Shown: piece after piece, positions 12,252 to 19,796 of the stretch
Layout: each line of letters opens with the position of its first letter
Numbering within the stretch: the stretch's first letter is position 1
DNA from: Gammaproteobacteria bacterium
GTDB taxonomy: Bacteria > Pseudomonadota > Gammaproteobacteria > Steroidobacterales > Woeseiaceae
NCBI GenBank assembly: GCA_024639825.1
Contig: JAHEGH010000020.1
Coordinates: 1 to 43,955, forward strand
Length of the DNA: 43,955 nt
Reading direction: 5' to 3'
Position numbers and translations under genes: made by a program
Notes under the pieces: generated by a model
Databases searched by the model: none
The model's input: the letters and a program-made list of their open reading frames with translations, nothing else
What the model was told of the DNA's origin: nothing

Positions 12252-13375
12252 TGACGTGTCCCCCGTTCGCGACCGGATTCCGGATTGTCAGCCTCCGCCG
12301 AGCGGCTTGATGTACCCAGCGAACTCGACGAGCGGTTGGCACTTGCATCCGGCAGGTCAATGCCAGAGCGATTCAGTAACTTGTCCAGCGGCAGATACAT
12401 CAGGTTACCGCTTCCATCGGTATCGATAATCACCTTGGCTGAACGGCTGTACACCTGTTCGATTGCCTCTAAGTACAAGCGATCGCGCGTCACCCGCGGC
12501 GCCTTCTGGTACTCGGCCAACAAGGCCTCAAAACGGGCCGCGTCACCTTCCGCGTTGGCTATCAGGCGATCCCGGTAGGCCTCGGCATCCTGCAGGATGC
12601 GCTGCGCCTGACCACGTGCCCGAGGGATAATATCGTTGCGATAGGTGTTCGCTTCCAGTTCGATTCGATCACGATCATTACGCGCTTTCTGCGTATCATC
12701 CACCGCCTCCTGCACTGACTTCGGATAGTCGACCACGTTCAGGTTGATGGAGGTAACGGTGAGACCGGTGCCGTCACCGTAATTCGCAAGTGTACTTTGC
12801 AGCTCGTCCATCGTTCGCGCCGGAATCTGCTCGCGACGTTCGCCGATCAGCTCTTCGAGCGAACTGGTTCCTACCACACCGCGCAATGCGCTTTCGGTCA
12901 CGTCCTGCAGCGTAATATCAGGATCCTCGACCTCGAAACTGTAGAGCACCGGATCGGAACGCCGGTACTGGACGACGATATCGATGAACACGTATTGCTC
13001 GTCGGCCGTCAGCATTTCGGTCGAGAAATTGTAGTCGTTAACTTCCTGGATATTGACCTTGTCGACCGTTTCGATCGGGTACGGCCAATGCCAGCGCAGG
13101 CCAGGTAACGTCACTGGCTCGACGTAGGCGCCAAATCTTTGCACCACGCCCCGCTCGGCTTCGTCAACACGGTAGAAGCCCGTCAGCCCCCACCCAAGCA
13201 ACAGCAGCACGATGAGTGCGATGCCGCCAGCACCGCCACCGGATCCACCACTGCCACCCCCAAGGATGCTGCCAAAACGCTTCTGCCAGTCCCGCACTAT
13301 CTGGTCCAGCTCAGCAGGCTCATTCCCGTCACGTTTCCAGGGGTCTTTGCCATTTCCATCTTCGTTCCACGCCAT
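12248..13375 (-). CDS. hflK: HflK, SPFH-domain modulator of FtsH protease
   Basis: Partner of HflC. The protein starts with the family signature MAWNEDGNGKDPWKRDG, a Gly/Ser-rich linker, one membrane helix (GIALIVLLLLGWGLTGFY) and the SPFH domain (VDEAERGVVQRFGAYV, GLRWHWPYPIETV). An Ala/Glu/Arg helix and a disordered Ser/Arg tail follow. I start it at the ATG of MAWNE because almost all HflK proteins begin there. An in-frame GTG four codons upstream (13387) overlaps the hflX stop (GTGA) and would suit coupling, so 13387 is the alternative. Length of 375 residues is a little under the E. coli protein. Confidence 0.96.
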   Translation of the reverse strand: MAWNEDGNGKDPWKRDGNEPAELDQIVRDWQKRFGSILGGGSGGSGGGAGGIALIVLLLLGWGLTGFYRVDEAERGVVQRFGAYVEPVTLPGLRWHWPYPIETVDKVNIQEVNDYNFSTEMLTADEQYVFIDIVVQYRRSDPVLYSFEVEDPDITLQDVTESALRGVVGTSSLEELIGERREQIPARTMDELQSTLANYGDGTGLTVTSINLNVVDYPKSVQEAVDDTQKARNDRDRIELEANTYRNDIIPRARGQAQRILQDAEAYRDRLIANAEGDAARFEALLAEYQKAPRVTRDRLYLEAIEQVYSRSAKVIIDTDGSGNLMYLPLDKLLNRSGIDLPDASANRSSSSLGTSSRSAEADNPESGRERGTRQ

Positions 13376-13383
13376 AATGTTAT

Positions 13384-14700
13384 TCACTCATTAGCTGCAG
13401 GTGCCGACCGCTTTGCAGCGGTTGGCGCCAGTTGATCCTCGGCGAGATTTTCATGCTTGAGAAATCGCCGCAAGTCCTTTTCCGTCATTTTTAATTCGAG
13501 TACCCAGCCACCGTCTTCCAAAACCTCTTCACCAAGGACAGCGCCAAGCTCGAATAGTTTGGCGCGCTGCCGTCCCTGGGCGGATTCAAGGTGAATGTGA
13601 CGGTGCACGGTTTCCTGTTGCAGGCGTTGGGCAATGGCTTCCTTGAGAAGTTCCAATCCCTCGCCTGTCACAGCTGAAATCCAGACCGCGCGCCCTTCGC
13701 CCTGGCGATTGTTGGTAACGCGCGGCTTCCTCTCCAGCTTGTCAATCTTATTGTACACCCGTATTTGAGGTACCTGGTCCGCATCGAGCTGCTTGAGTAC
13801 CGAGTTCACCTGGCGAACCCGTTGCCAGCGATTTGGATCGCTGGCGTCAATAAGATGCAGGATCAGGTCGGCCTCGCGAGCTTCCTGCAAGGTCGATTTG
13901 AACGCCGCTATCAGCTCGTGCGGAAGATCCCTGACAAAACCGACCGTGTCGGCAAGCACCACATGACCGCCTTCCGGCAGATCAAGACGCCTGACCGTCG
14001 GATCCAGTGTTGCAAACAGCTGGTCCTGAACGTACACACCGGCATCGGTCAACGCGTTAAACAGCGTCGATTTGCCCGCATTCGTGTAGCCAACCAGTGC
14101 GACCGTGGGAATTTCAGCGCGCATCCGATTGCGCCGATTGATTGTACGTCGTGTATCGACATGCTCAAGGCGCTCGGTCAGCTGCCGGATACGTTTCCCG
14201 ACGAGACGACGGTCGGTTTCCAGCTGCGTTTCACCCGGGCCGCGCAGACCAATACCGCCCTTTTGTCGCTCGAGGTGAGTCCAGCCACGCACCAGGCGGG
14301 TGGACAGGTGCCTGAGCTGCGCCAGCTCGACCTGCAGCTTGCCTTCGAAGCTGCGGGCGCGCTGCGCGAAGATATCGAGAATCAGTCCCGCGCGATCAAG
14401 CACGCGACAACGCAGCTCCCTCTCGAGGTTGCGCTCCTGGCTCGGACTCAACGCAGCGCCAGAGATCACGAGCTCAGCATCACCGTCTTCGATGAGCTTG
14501 CGCAGTTCATCGAGCTTGCCCTTGCCAATGAAATAGCGGGGGTCAGGCCGACGACGCGAACTGAGGAGTTCGCCGGCAATCACTGCACCGGCAGACCGGG
14601 ACAGTTCAGCAAACTCTTCGCGTTCAGATTCGTCAGGTAATCCGTCGGTACTCGCGTGGACAAGCACTGCTCGCTCGCCACTTTGCGGTCGTTCAAACAA
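13384..14700 (-). CDS. hflX: HflX, ribosome-rescue GTPase
   Basis: This 438-residue GTPase splits stalled or heat-damaged 70S ribosomes. It has the N-terminal HflX domain (ELLSSRRRPDPRYFIGKGKLDEL), the helical linker with KGGIGLRGPGETQLETDRR, and a G domain with G1 GYTNAGKSTLFNAL, G3 DTVGF and G4 NKID. The start is TTG: it has a strong GGAGG site six bases upstream, and the N-terminus MFERPQSGERAVLVH aligns with E. coli HflX at that position. It follows hfq after 35 bases and its stop region overlaps the possible upstream GTG of hflK. Confidence 0.97.
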   Translation of the reverse strand: MFERPQSGERAVLVHASTDGLPDESEREEFAELSRSAGAVIAGELLSSRRRPDPRYFIGKGKLDELRKLIEDGDAELVISGAALSPSQERNLERELRCRVLDRAGLILDIFAQRARSFEGKLQVELAQLRHLSTRLVRGWTHLERQKGGIGLRGPGETQLETDRRLVGKRIRQLTERLEHVDTRRTINRRNRMRAEIPTVALVGYTNAGKSTLFNALTDAGVYVQDQLFATLDPTVRRLDLPEGGHVVLADTVGFVRDLPHELIAAFKSTLQEAREADLILHLIDASDPNRWQRVRQVNSVLKQLDADQVPQIRVYNKIDKLERKPRVTNNRQGEGRAVWISAVTGEGLELLKEAIAQRLQQETVHRHIHLESAQGRQRAKLFELGAVLGEEVLEDGGWVLELKMTEKDLRRFLKHENLAEDQLAPTAAKRSAPAANE

Positions 14701-14706
14701 TCACGA

Positions 14707-14711
14707 CCTCC
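14707..14711 (-). promoter_or_regulatory. Ribosome binding site that fixes the TTG start of hflX
   Basis: A GGAGG on the minus strand lies six bases before the TTG at 14700. No ATG or GTG with a comparable site is nearby, so this site decides the rare start codon. Confidence 0.7.
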
Positions 14712-14735
14712 CCGACCGGATTCCGCGGTGCAGAT

Positions 14736-14984
14736 TTACTCGTCACCATCTCCAGATTCGTCGTCCGGGAGCGGCAAGCGAACGTTACGCGACGGGACAA
14801 CTGTCGAAATAGCGTGTTTATAGACCATCTGATTCACACTGTTTTTCAGCAGGACCACGAACTGGTCAAACGAATCGACCTGCCCCTGCAACTTGATGCC
14901 GTTGACGAGGTAAATCGATACGGGGACCTTTTCCTTGCGCAGGATGTTCAGGAATGGATCTTGAAGCGTTTGCCCTTTAGCCAT
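14736..14984 (-). CDS. hfq: Hfq RNA chaperone
   Basis: This 82-residue Sm-like protein binds sRNAs and mRNAs as a hexamer. The Sm1 motif ([32 protein letters not shown]) and Sm2 motif ([15 protein letters not shown]) are intact, including Gln8, Phe42-like and KH residues at the proximal face. The C-terminal tail is short (about 15 residues) and ends acidic (DDESGDGDE), as in Hfq proteins whose acidic tip displaces RNA. An AGGAGA site precedes the ATG. It lies between miaA and hflX, the normal gammaproteobacterial position. Confidence 0.98.
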   Translation of the reverse strand: MAKGQTLQDPFLNILRKEKVPVSIYLVNGIKLQGQVDSFDQFVVLLKNSVNQMVYKHAISTVVPSRNVRLPLPDDESGDGDE

Positions 14985-15019
14985 ATTGGGTCTCCTTATT
15001 CTTATTCGTTTGTATTGAC

Positions 15020-15059
15020 GACCGCGCCCCGGTGGCGCCGGGGTGCCCTAACGGCGGTC
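15020..15059 (-). promoter_or_regulatory. GC-rich stem-loop in the miaA-hfq gap
   Basis: The 101-base gap between miaA and hfq can fold as an outer 6-bp stem (GACCGC with GCGGTC, 15020-15025 and 15054-15059) and an inner 6-bp stem (CCCCGG with CCGGGG, 15027-15032 and 15038-15043). No U-tract follows on the minus strand, so it is not an evident terminator. It would lie about 35 bases upstream of the hfq start and could influence mRNA processing or stability. Function is inferred only. Confidence 0.35.
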
Positions 15060-15085
15060 ATCAGCCTAAGCGTTGAAAAAGTCTA

Positions 15086-16012
15086 TCACAGGGACTGCGC
15101 CAGAAAACTCGATATAGCGTCGATTGCGCCCGCTTCAAGGGGGTTTGCAAGTAATACTTTGGTCTCGGATCGGAGCCAGGTGATCTGTCGCTTGGCCAGT
15201 TGCCGCGTCGCGAACAGGGCGCGGTCCCGCGCCTCCTCCAGGCTGGAGTCACCCTCGAGGTACTGCCAGAACTGGCGGTAGCCAACGGATCGCATGGCGG
15301 GGCAATCGGCCACGAGGCCGGGCCGTTCCCTGAGCCGCTTCATTTCGTCGATGAAACCGCCCTCGATCATGAGGTCCAGGCGTCTGGCAATCCGCTCGTG
15401 CAGCAGCGATCGGGGCTCAATATTGAGGCCGACCTTGAGATAGCCGATGTCGTTTCTTGCCGGCGCAGAATTGCGCTGCCAGTCTGACAATGGTTGACCA
15501 CTTGAACGATAAACCTCCAGCGCGCGTTGAATGCGTTGCCGGTCCTTCGGTTTGATACGTTGCGCCGCTTCGGGATCAACAACCTGGAGTTCCTCGTGCA
15601 TAGCGGGCCAGCCCTTCTCCGCAGCCTCGGCATCAATGGCACGCCGAATCCCTTCGTCCGCGGACGGCAACGCCGCGATGCCCTCGGTGAGCGCCCGGAA
15701 GTACATCATCGTTCCGCCAACCAGCAGCGGAATTCTCCCTGCTGCAAGAATGTCATCCATTTCCCGGTACGCATCGCGCACAAACTCACCAGCGGAGTAA
15801 CTCTCCTCCGGGTCGCGAATATCAATGAGGCGATGTGGGGTGCGCGCGAGCGTTTCCGGATCGGGCTTGGCGGTACCGATATCCATGCCACGATAGACCA
15901 GCGCCGAATCCACACTGATGACGTCGCAGGGGAATCGTTTGCACAAACTGATGGCGAGATCGGTCTTGCCCGAAGCAGTCGGGCCCATAAGCAAGATCGC
16001 CGTTTGTGTCAT
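15086..16012 (-). CDS. miaA: tRNA dimethylallyltransferase
   Basis: This 308-residue enzyme adds a dimethylallyl group to A37 of tRNAs reading UNN codons. The sequence shows the P-loop GPTASGKTDLA at residues 10-20, SVDSALVYRGMDIGTAKP, HRLIDIRDPEESYSAGEF and LVGGTMMYFRAL. The catalytic core ends with WLRSE near the C-terminus. Length is normal. It starts 9 bases after the mutL stop. Its A37 isopentenyl product is the substrate of MiaB (not in the window). Confidence 0.98.
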   Translation of the reverse strand: MTQTAILLMGPTASGKTDLAISLCKRFPCDVISVDSALVYRGMDIGTAKPDPETLARTPHRLIDIRDPEESYSAGEFVRDAYREMDDILAAGRIPLLVGGTMMYFRALTEGIAALPSADEGIRRAIDAEAAEKGWPAMHEELQVVDPEAAQRIKPKDRQRIQRALEVYRSSGQPLSDWQRNSAPARNDIGYLKVGLNIEPRSLLHERIARRLDLMIEGGFIDEMKRLRERPGLVADCPAMRSVGYRQFWQYLEGDSSLEEARDRALFATRQLAKRQITWLRSETKVLLANPLEAGAIDAISSFLAQSL

Positions 16013-16021
16013 GTACGGGTG

Positions 16022-17776
16022 TCAGCGGCCGCGCAGGAACAGGCGGTCGAGCTCCGACATCGTAATCGTCGTCCACGTCGGGCGCCCGTGATTGCACTGG
16101 TCAGCACGCTCGGTGACTTCCATCTCGCGCAGCAAAGCATTCATTTCGTCAAGCGTCAGCAGGCGGTTGGCGCGCACCGAATGATGACAGGCCATGGTCG
16201 CGAGGAAATCGTCGCTGGCGTCATCAACGCGATTGCTTTGCCCGGATTCCGACAAATCGGCCAGCACGTCGCGTAACAGTGACTCAGCGTCAGCGTTGCG
16301 TAGCAGCGCTGGTACCTCACGGACCGTCAGCGTTGTCGGTCCCGAACGGTCGACGACAAGTCCCAGCTGTTCCAGCGCTGCGCCGGAATGCTCGACAAGG
16401 TCTGCTTCATTTTCGGCCACTGAAATTGCTTCGGGAACCAGTAACGGCTGGCGAACCAATGCTCGGTCGTCGTAGCTTTGCTTGAGTTTTTCATACGTTA
16501 TGCGCTCATGCGCAGCATGCATGTCAACAACCACAAGGCCGTCCCTGTTCTCAGCAAGGATGTAAACGCCAGCGAGTTGCGCGACAGCAAAGCCGAGCGG
16601 CGGCACCTCGGTTGCTTGCTCCGGAACATCGGCGAGCGATGGCGCAGTCGCCATGGATCGATAGGTGGCCAGGGTCTCGCGCACGGCTGACCGCGACGGG
16701 CCATGCGGCAAGGGCATGGTCCCCTGGTTGAAGACGGTATTGCGCGTCATGGGGATCGGGGTGACGTCATGGCCGCCCGGTCGCGTGTCCTTGAGCGCCA
16801 CTTCCACGGCTTGCGATACCACACCGTGGACGCGGCGGCCGTCCCTGAACCGAACCTCGTGCTTCGCAGGATGCGCGTTGGCGTCGACACCTTTCGGGTC
16901 CATCGTCAGGTTAAGCACATAGGCCGGGTAACGACCGTGAAACAGCACATCCCGATAGGCATGGCGTACCGCATGCGCCAGCGTCTTGTCCGAGATGCTG
17001 CGACCGTTCACGAACCAGTACTGCAGATCGGGCTGGCTGCGATTAAACGTTGGCAGCGCAATCCAGCCTGCTAATGCGATGCCCTCTACCTCACGCTCGA
17101 TGTACACACACTGCTCGGCAAACGCATCGCCACAAATCCTGGCGACACGCTGACGTTGGGCGTCTTCATTTTTCGCAGCTGTCAGCTGCAACAACGTGCG
17201 CTGATTGTGAGTGAGCGTGAATGCTATCTCCGGACGCGACAACGCAAGCCGCCGGATCCATTTTTCGATGTGTCCAAACTCAGTTCTTTCCGTACGCAGG
17301 AACCGGCGTCGTGCCGGTGTGTTGTAGAACAGGTCATGGACTTCGACGGTCGTGCCCTGCGGATGGGCGGCTGGCGCGGGGCTGCTGATGTTGCCGCTAT
17401 CCGCTTCGACCTGCCAGGCCGAACCTGCATCCAGCGAACGGGAACAGAGCGTGAGCCTGGCGACCGAAGCGATACTCGGCAGCGCTTCACCGCGAAATCC
17501 GAGCGAGGCAACGGCTTCGAGATCGTCGAGACTGGAAATCTTGCTCGTGGCATGCCTTGACAGCGCAAGCTCCAGTTCTGCCTTGTTAATACCTTTGCCG
17601 TCGTCACGAATGCGAATCAGCTTCTGCCCGCCCGCGACGATATCGATCTGTACCGCCTGCGCGCCCGCGTCCAGACTGTTCTCCACGAGTTCCTTGACCA
17701 CAGACGCTGGCCGCTCGACGACCTCGCCGGCAGCGATCTGGTTAATCAGGTGACTGGGGAGTTGCTGGATGGGCAT
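16022..17776 (-). CDS. mutL: DNA mismatch repair protein MutL (endonuclease-motif type)
   Basis: This 584-residue protein has the GHKL ATPase domain (INQIAAGEVVERPASVVKELVENSLDAG, RDDGKGI, GFRGEALPSI, YNTPARRRF) and a C-terminal dimerisation domain. The C-terminus carries D-M-H-A-x2-E-x4-E near residue 418, ACHHSVRA and CNHGRPT. These are the metal-site motifs of MutL proteins with endonuclease activity, unlike E. coli MutL. I start it at the ATG giving MPIQQLPSHLINQIAAGE, which fits family N-termini. An in-frame TTG at 17794 lies inside a hairpin loop and is unlikely. No clear ribosome site is visible before the ATG; a hairpin ends 7 bases upstream. Confidence 0.97.
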   Translation of the reverse strand: MPIQQLPSHLINQIAAGEVVERPASVVKELVENSLDAGAQAVQIDIVAGGQKLIRIRDDGKGINKAELELALSRHATSKISSLDDLEAVASLGFRGEALPSIASVARLTLCSRSLDAGSAWQVEADSGNISSPAPAAHPQGTTVEVHDLFYNTPARRRFLRTERTEFGHIEKWIRRLALSRPEIAFTLTHNQRTLLQLTAAKNEDAQRQRVARICGDAFAEQCVYIEREVEGIALAGWIALPTFNRSQPDLQYWFVNGRSISDKTLAHAVRHAYRDVLFHGRYPAYVLNLTMDPKGVDANAHPAKHEVRFRDGRRVHGVVSQAVEVALKDTRPGGHDVTPIPMTRNTVFNQGTMPLPHGPSRSAVRETLATYRSMATAPSLADVPEQATEVPPLGFAVAQLAGVYILAENRDGLVVVDMHAAHERITYEKLKQSYDDRALVRQPLLVPEAISVAENEADLVEHSGAALEQLGLVVDRSGPTTLTVREVPALLRNADAESLLRDVLADLSESGQSNRVDDASDDFLATMACHHSVRANRLLTLDEMNALLREMEVTERADQCNHGRPTWTTITMSELDRLFLRGR

Positions 17777-17783
17777 AAGGAAG

Positions 17784-17810
17784 AATGGCGCCAAAGGGGC
17801 GCCATTTTTT
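17784..17810 (+). terminator. Hairpin between amiB and mutL with U-tract on the plus strand
   Basis: Arms AATGGCGCC (17784-17792) and GGCGCCATT (17798-17806) form a perfect 9-bp stem with a 5-base loop. Six T bases (17805-17810) end it on the plus strand, so it has the form of an intrinsic terminator for plus-strand transcription. No plus-strand gene ends here. On the minus strand, the direction of amiB and mutL, it is followed by CTTCCTT, a poor U-tract, so only weak attenuation would be expected. Confidence 0.5.
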
Positions 17811-17832
17811 CAGATCAGGAGGGAAAAGTCCC

Positions 17833-19152
17833 CTACCCGCCGGCGAAGATCGGAATACTCAGTGTCTGGCCGACTCGAATCTTGTCGCTGGAGAGCTTGT
17901 TTGCGCGGCGGATATCCGCAGCCCGCACGTTATAGCGCGCTGCGATCTCCGAAACGGTATCGCCACGCGCCACGACGTAACGAACCTGCTTCGCCGGCTG
18001 GCGCCTCAAATCCATGGCTATCTGCGTGTCAGGCGGCGGATTCGTATAGAAGTAGTCACGGATCCCTGACAGGACCGCATTGGCGAGGCGTCCCTGGTAA
18101 GCCTTATCCCGGAGCTTCTTTTCCTCGCCGGGGTTCGATATGAACCCGGTCTCGACCAGAATAGACGGCACTTCGGCGGACGTGAGTACCGCAAGGCTCT
18201 TCTCTTTCACCTTATGGCTGTGCATTTTCGCTACACGGCTCAGCTGCTTGCTGACGTGGTTGCCGACATCATTGCTCGCGCTCAATGCCGCATTCTGAGA
18301 CAGGTCGTATAGAACCGATGCCAAAATCGGGTCCTTGTCGTTGAGTACCACATCGCCGACCTTGACCGTCTCCCTGTCTCGGCGAGACAGCGTCTCGCGC
18401 GCGACTCTGTCCGCTCTATCAAGATTTAGCGCGAATACAGAAGCCCCGTTTGCTCGTGTATCCGGAAACGCGTCCGCGTGGACGGAGATGAAGAGGTCCG
18501 CGTCATGCTGCTGGGCAATCCTGACCCGGTCTTTCAGATCGATGAATACATCCTTGTCCCTGATAAGCACTGCACGCATTCCAGGCTCAGCGTTAACCCG
18601 GCGCGCCAGTTCCTTGCTCACCGATAGGACGATGTCTTTTTCCTTTGCGCTGCGACCTACCGAGCCCGGATCATGACCACCGTGTCCGGCGTCGATCGCA
18701 ATCACGATGTCTCGTCCGGGCCGGTATGCCTCCGACGCCCGTTTGACGGTCGCCGGACTACCGGTCTGCTGCAAATCGATAACCAGCCGGTCGCCATAAG
18801 TGGCATTAGGGCCGGCAGTGAATGTGCGTGAGCGAACGGCGGTATTGAGATCGAGCACCACCCGTAGCTGGCCATCTGCGCGCACGGCGCTGCGAATAGA
18901 GCGAACGGCGCCAGCACCTTGTGGCATCGACGTCAGCGCCTTGGCCAGGCGACTGTCTTTCAGGTCGATGACAACGCGATCAGGGCCGCGCAGGGTGAAA
19001 ATGCTGTGCTGTACCGACTGGCTAAGATCAAGAACGACGCGTGTTTTGTTACTTTCCGACCATATACGGACATTTTCGACGGTAGAGTCGGCAGACGCGA
19101 CGGAAGTCAGCGTGAGTAGCAGCGCACACGTTGTGAGTCTCAGTCGAAGCAT
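17833..19152 (-). CDS. amiB: N-acetylmuramoyl-L-alanine amidase with AMIN and LysM domains
   Basis: This 439-residue exported enzyme cleaves the amide between MurNAc and the peptide stem to split septal peptidoglycan. Signal peptide residues 1-21 are followed by an AMIN domain (about 22-128) for septal targeting. The zinc amidase domain (about 149-365) shows AIDAGHGGHDPG (His157), Glu171, SVHADAF (about His226) and VETGFISN (about Glu338). One LysM domain (about 390-436, YVVARGDTVSEIAARYNV) binds glycan. AMIN plus a C-terminal LysM and position before mutL favour the AmiB name. EnvC/NlpD-type activation is known for the family and is assumed here. Confidence 0.96.
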   Translation of the reverse strand: MLRLRLTTCALLLTLTSVASADSTVENVRIWSESNKTRVVLDLSQSVQHSIFTLRGPDRVVIDLKDSRLAKALTSMPQGAGAVRSIRSAVRADGQLRVVLDLNTAVRSRTFTAGPNATYGDRLVIDLQQTGSPATVKRASEAYRPGRDIVIAIDAGHGGHDPGSVGRSAKEKDIVLSVSKELARRVNAEPGMRAVLIRDKDVFIDLKDRVRIAQQHDADLFISVHADAFPDTRANGASVFALNLDRADRVARETLSRRDRETVKVGDVVLNDKDPILASVLYDLSQNAALSASNDVGNHVSKQLSRVAKMHSHKVKEKSLAVLTSAEVPSILVETGFISNPGEEKKLRDKAYQGRLANAVLSGIRDYFYTNPPPDTQIAMDLRRQPAKQVRYVVARGDTVSEIAARYNVRAADIRRANKLSSDKIRVGQTLSIPIFAGG

Positions 19153-19270
19153 CTTTGCGAATCGCGAAACCAGGTTTAGGGATTATGTCGGGTGAGTATA
19201 CAAACCTCAGCACAAAAACCAAGAGTTTTCGCTGAAAAATTATGGGGATACCCCCTCTTCTTAATGCACT

Positions 19271-19327
19271 CGCTAATTGGTACCGGACACCCTATACCGG
19301 TTCTATGGTGTCCGGTACCAATTAGCG
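19271..19327. repeat. Long perfect palindrome (REP-like) between tsaE and amiB
   Basis: Two 21-base arms (19271-19291 and 19307-19327) are exact reverse complements around a 15-base loop. Each contains GGTGTCCGGTACC or its complement. Next to it, GTGAC-T-GTCAC (19337-19347) is a second small palindrome that reaches into the tsaE stop codon. No U-tract adjoins the long stem, so a simple terminator is unlikely. The form, a GC-rich palindrome in a gene gap with a nearby short motif, recalls REP elements mobilised by RAYT (TnpA-REP) transposases. That assignment is inference; only one copy is visible in the window. Confidence 0.7.
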
Positions 19328-19346
19328 GGTCAAAAGGTGACTGTCA

Positions 19347-19796
19347 CTATTTGTTGGCGGCAATAAGCTTGCCTCTGTCGCTGAGGCCCATGACTTCGAT
19401 CGTACGGCCTGCACCGTCGTAGGAAAGCGTGATCGCGAGATCAGCCTGACCGGTTAGGCCCGGGGCCCGCTCAGGCCACTCCACGATACGGCAGCCGTCG
19501 TCCAGCTCATTCCAACCCAGGTAGCGAAGCTCATCCTCTTCCGAAATGCGATATAAATCAATGTGATAGATATTCCCTCTGGGAAGAATATAGGGCTCTA
19601 CCAGGGTGTAGGTCGGGCTTGGCACGGCACCCCTGTGCCCAGCAGCCTTAATTAACGCCCGTGCGAGGGTCGATTTGCCTGCGCCCAGCTCCCCTGCCAG
19701 TAGTAGCGTCCAGCCCGCGAGGTCCTCGGGCAGGGCGCCGAGCAATTCCCGACCAAATGCTGTGGTGGCGGCCTCGTCAGGGAGGAACCGCTTCAT
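19347..19796 (-). CDS. tsaE: tRNA threonylcarbamoyladenosine biosynthesis ATPase TsaE
   Basis: This 149-residue ATPase acts with TsaB and TsaD in making t6A37 of ANN-reading tRNAs. The P-loop is LAGELGAGKSTLARAL (residues 33-48), with Ser where Thr is common. SPTYTLVEPY and the WPERAP motif (with HIDLYRI before it) follow as expected. The ATG overlaps the nnr stop by 4 bases (ATGA), indicating coupling. Downstream the operon continues to amiB across a 194-base gap that holds the long palindrome. Confidence 0.97.
   Translation of the reverse strand: MKRFLPDEAATTAFGRELLGALPEDLAGWTLLLAGELGAGKSTLARALIKAAGHRGAVPSPTYTLVEPYILPRGNIYHIDLYRISEEDELRYLGWNELDDGCRIVEWPERAPGLTGQADLAITLSYDGAGRTIEVMGLSDRGKLIAANK

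Noticed and set aside
13765-14640. A 291-codon plus-strand open frame inside hflX
   Set aside because: Antisense to all GTPase motifs of hflX; no similarity of its own.
17777-17794. TTG start for mutL six codons upstream
   Set aside because: The codon lies in the hairpin loop and the extra residues do not match MutL N-termini.
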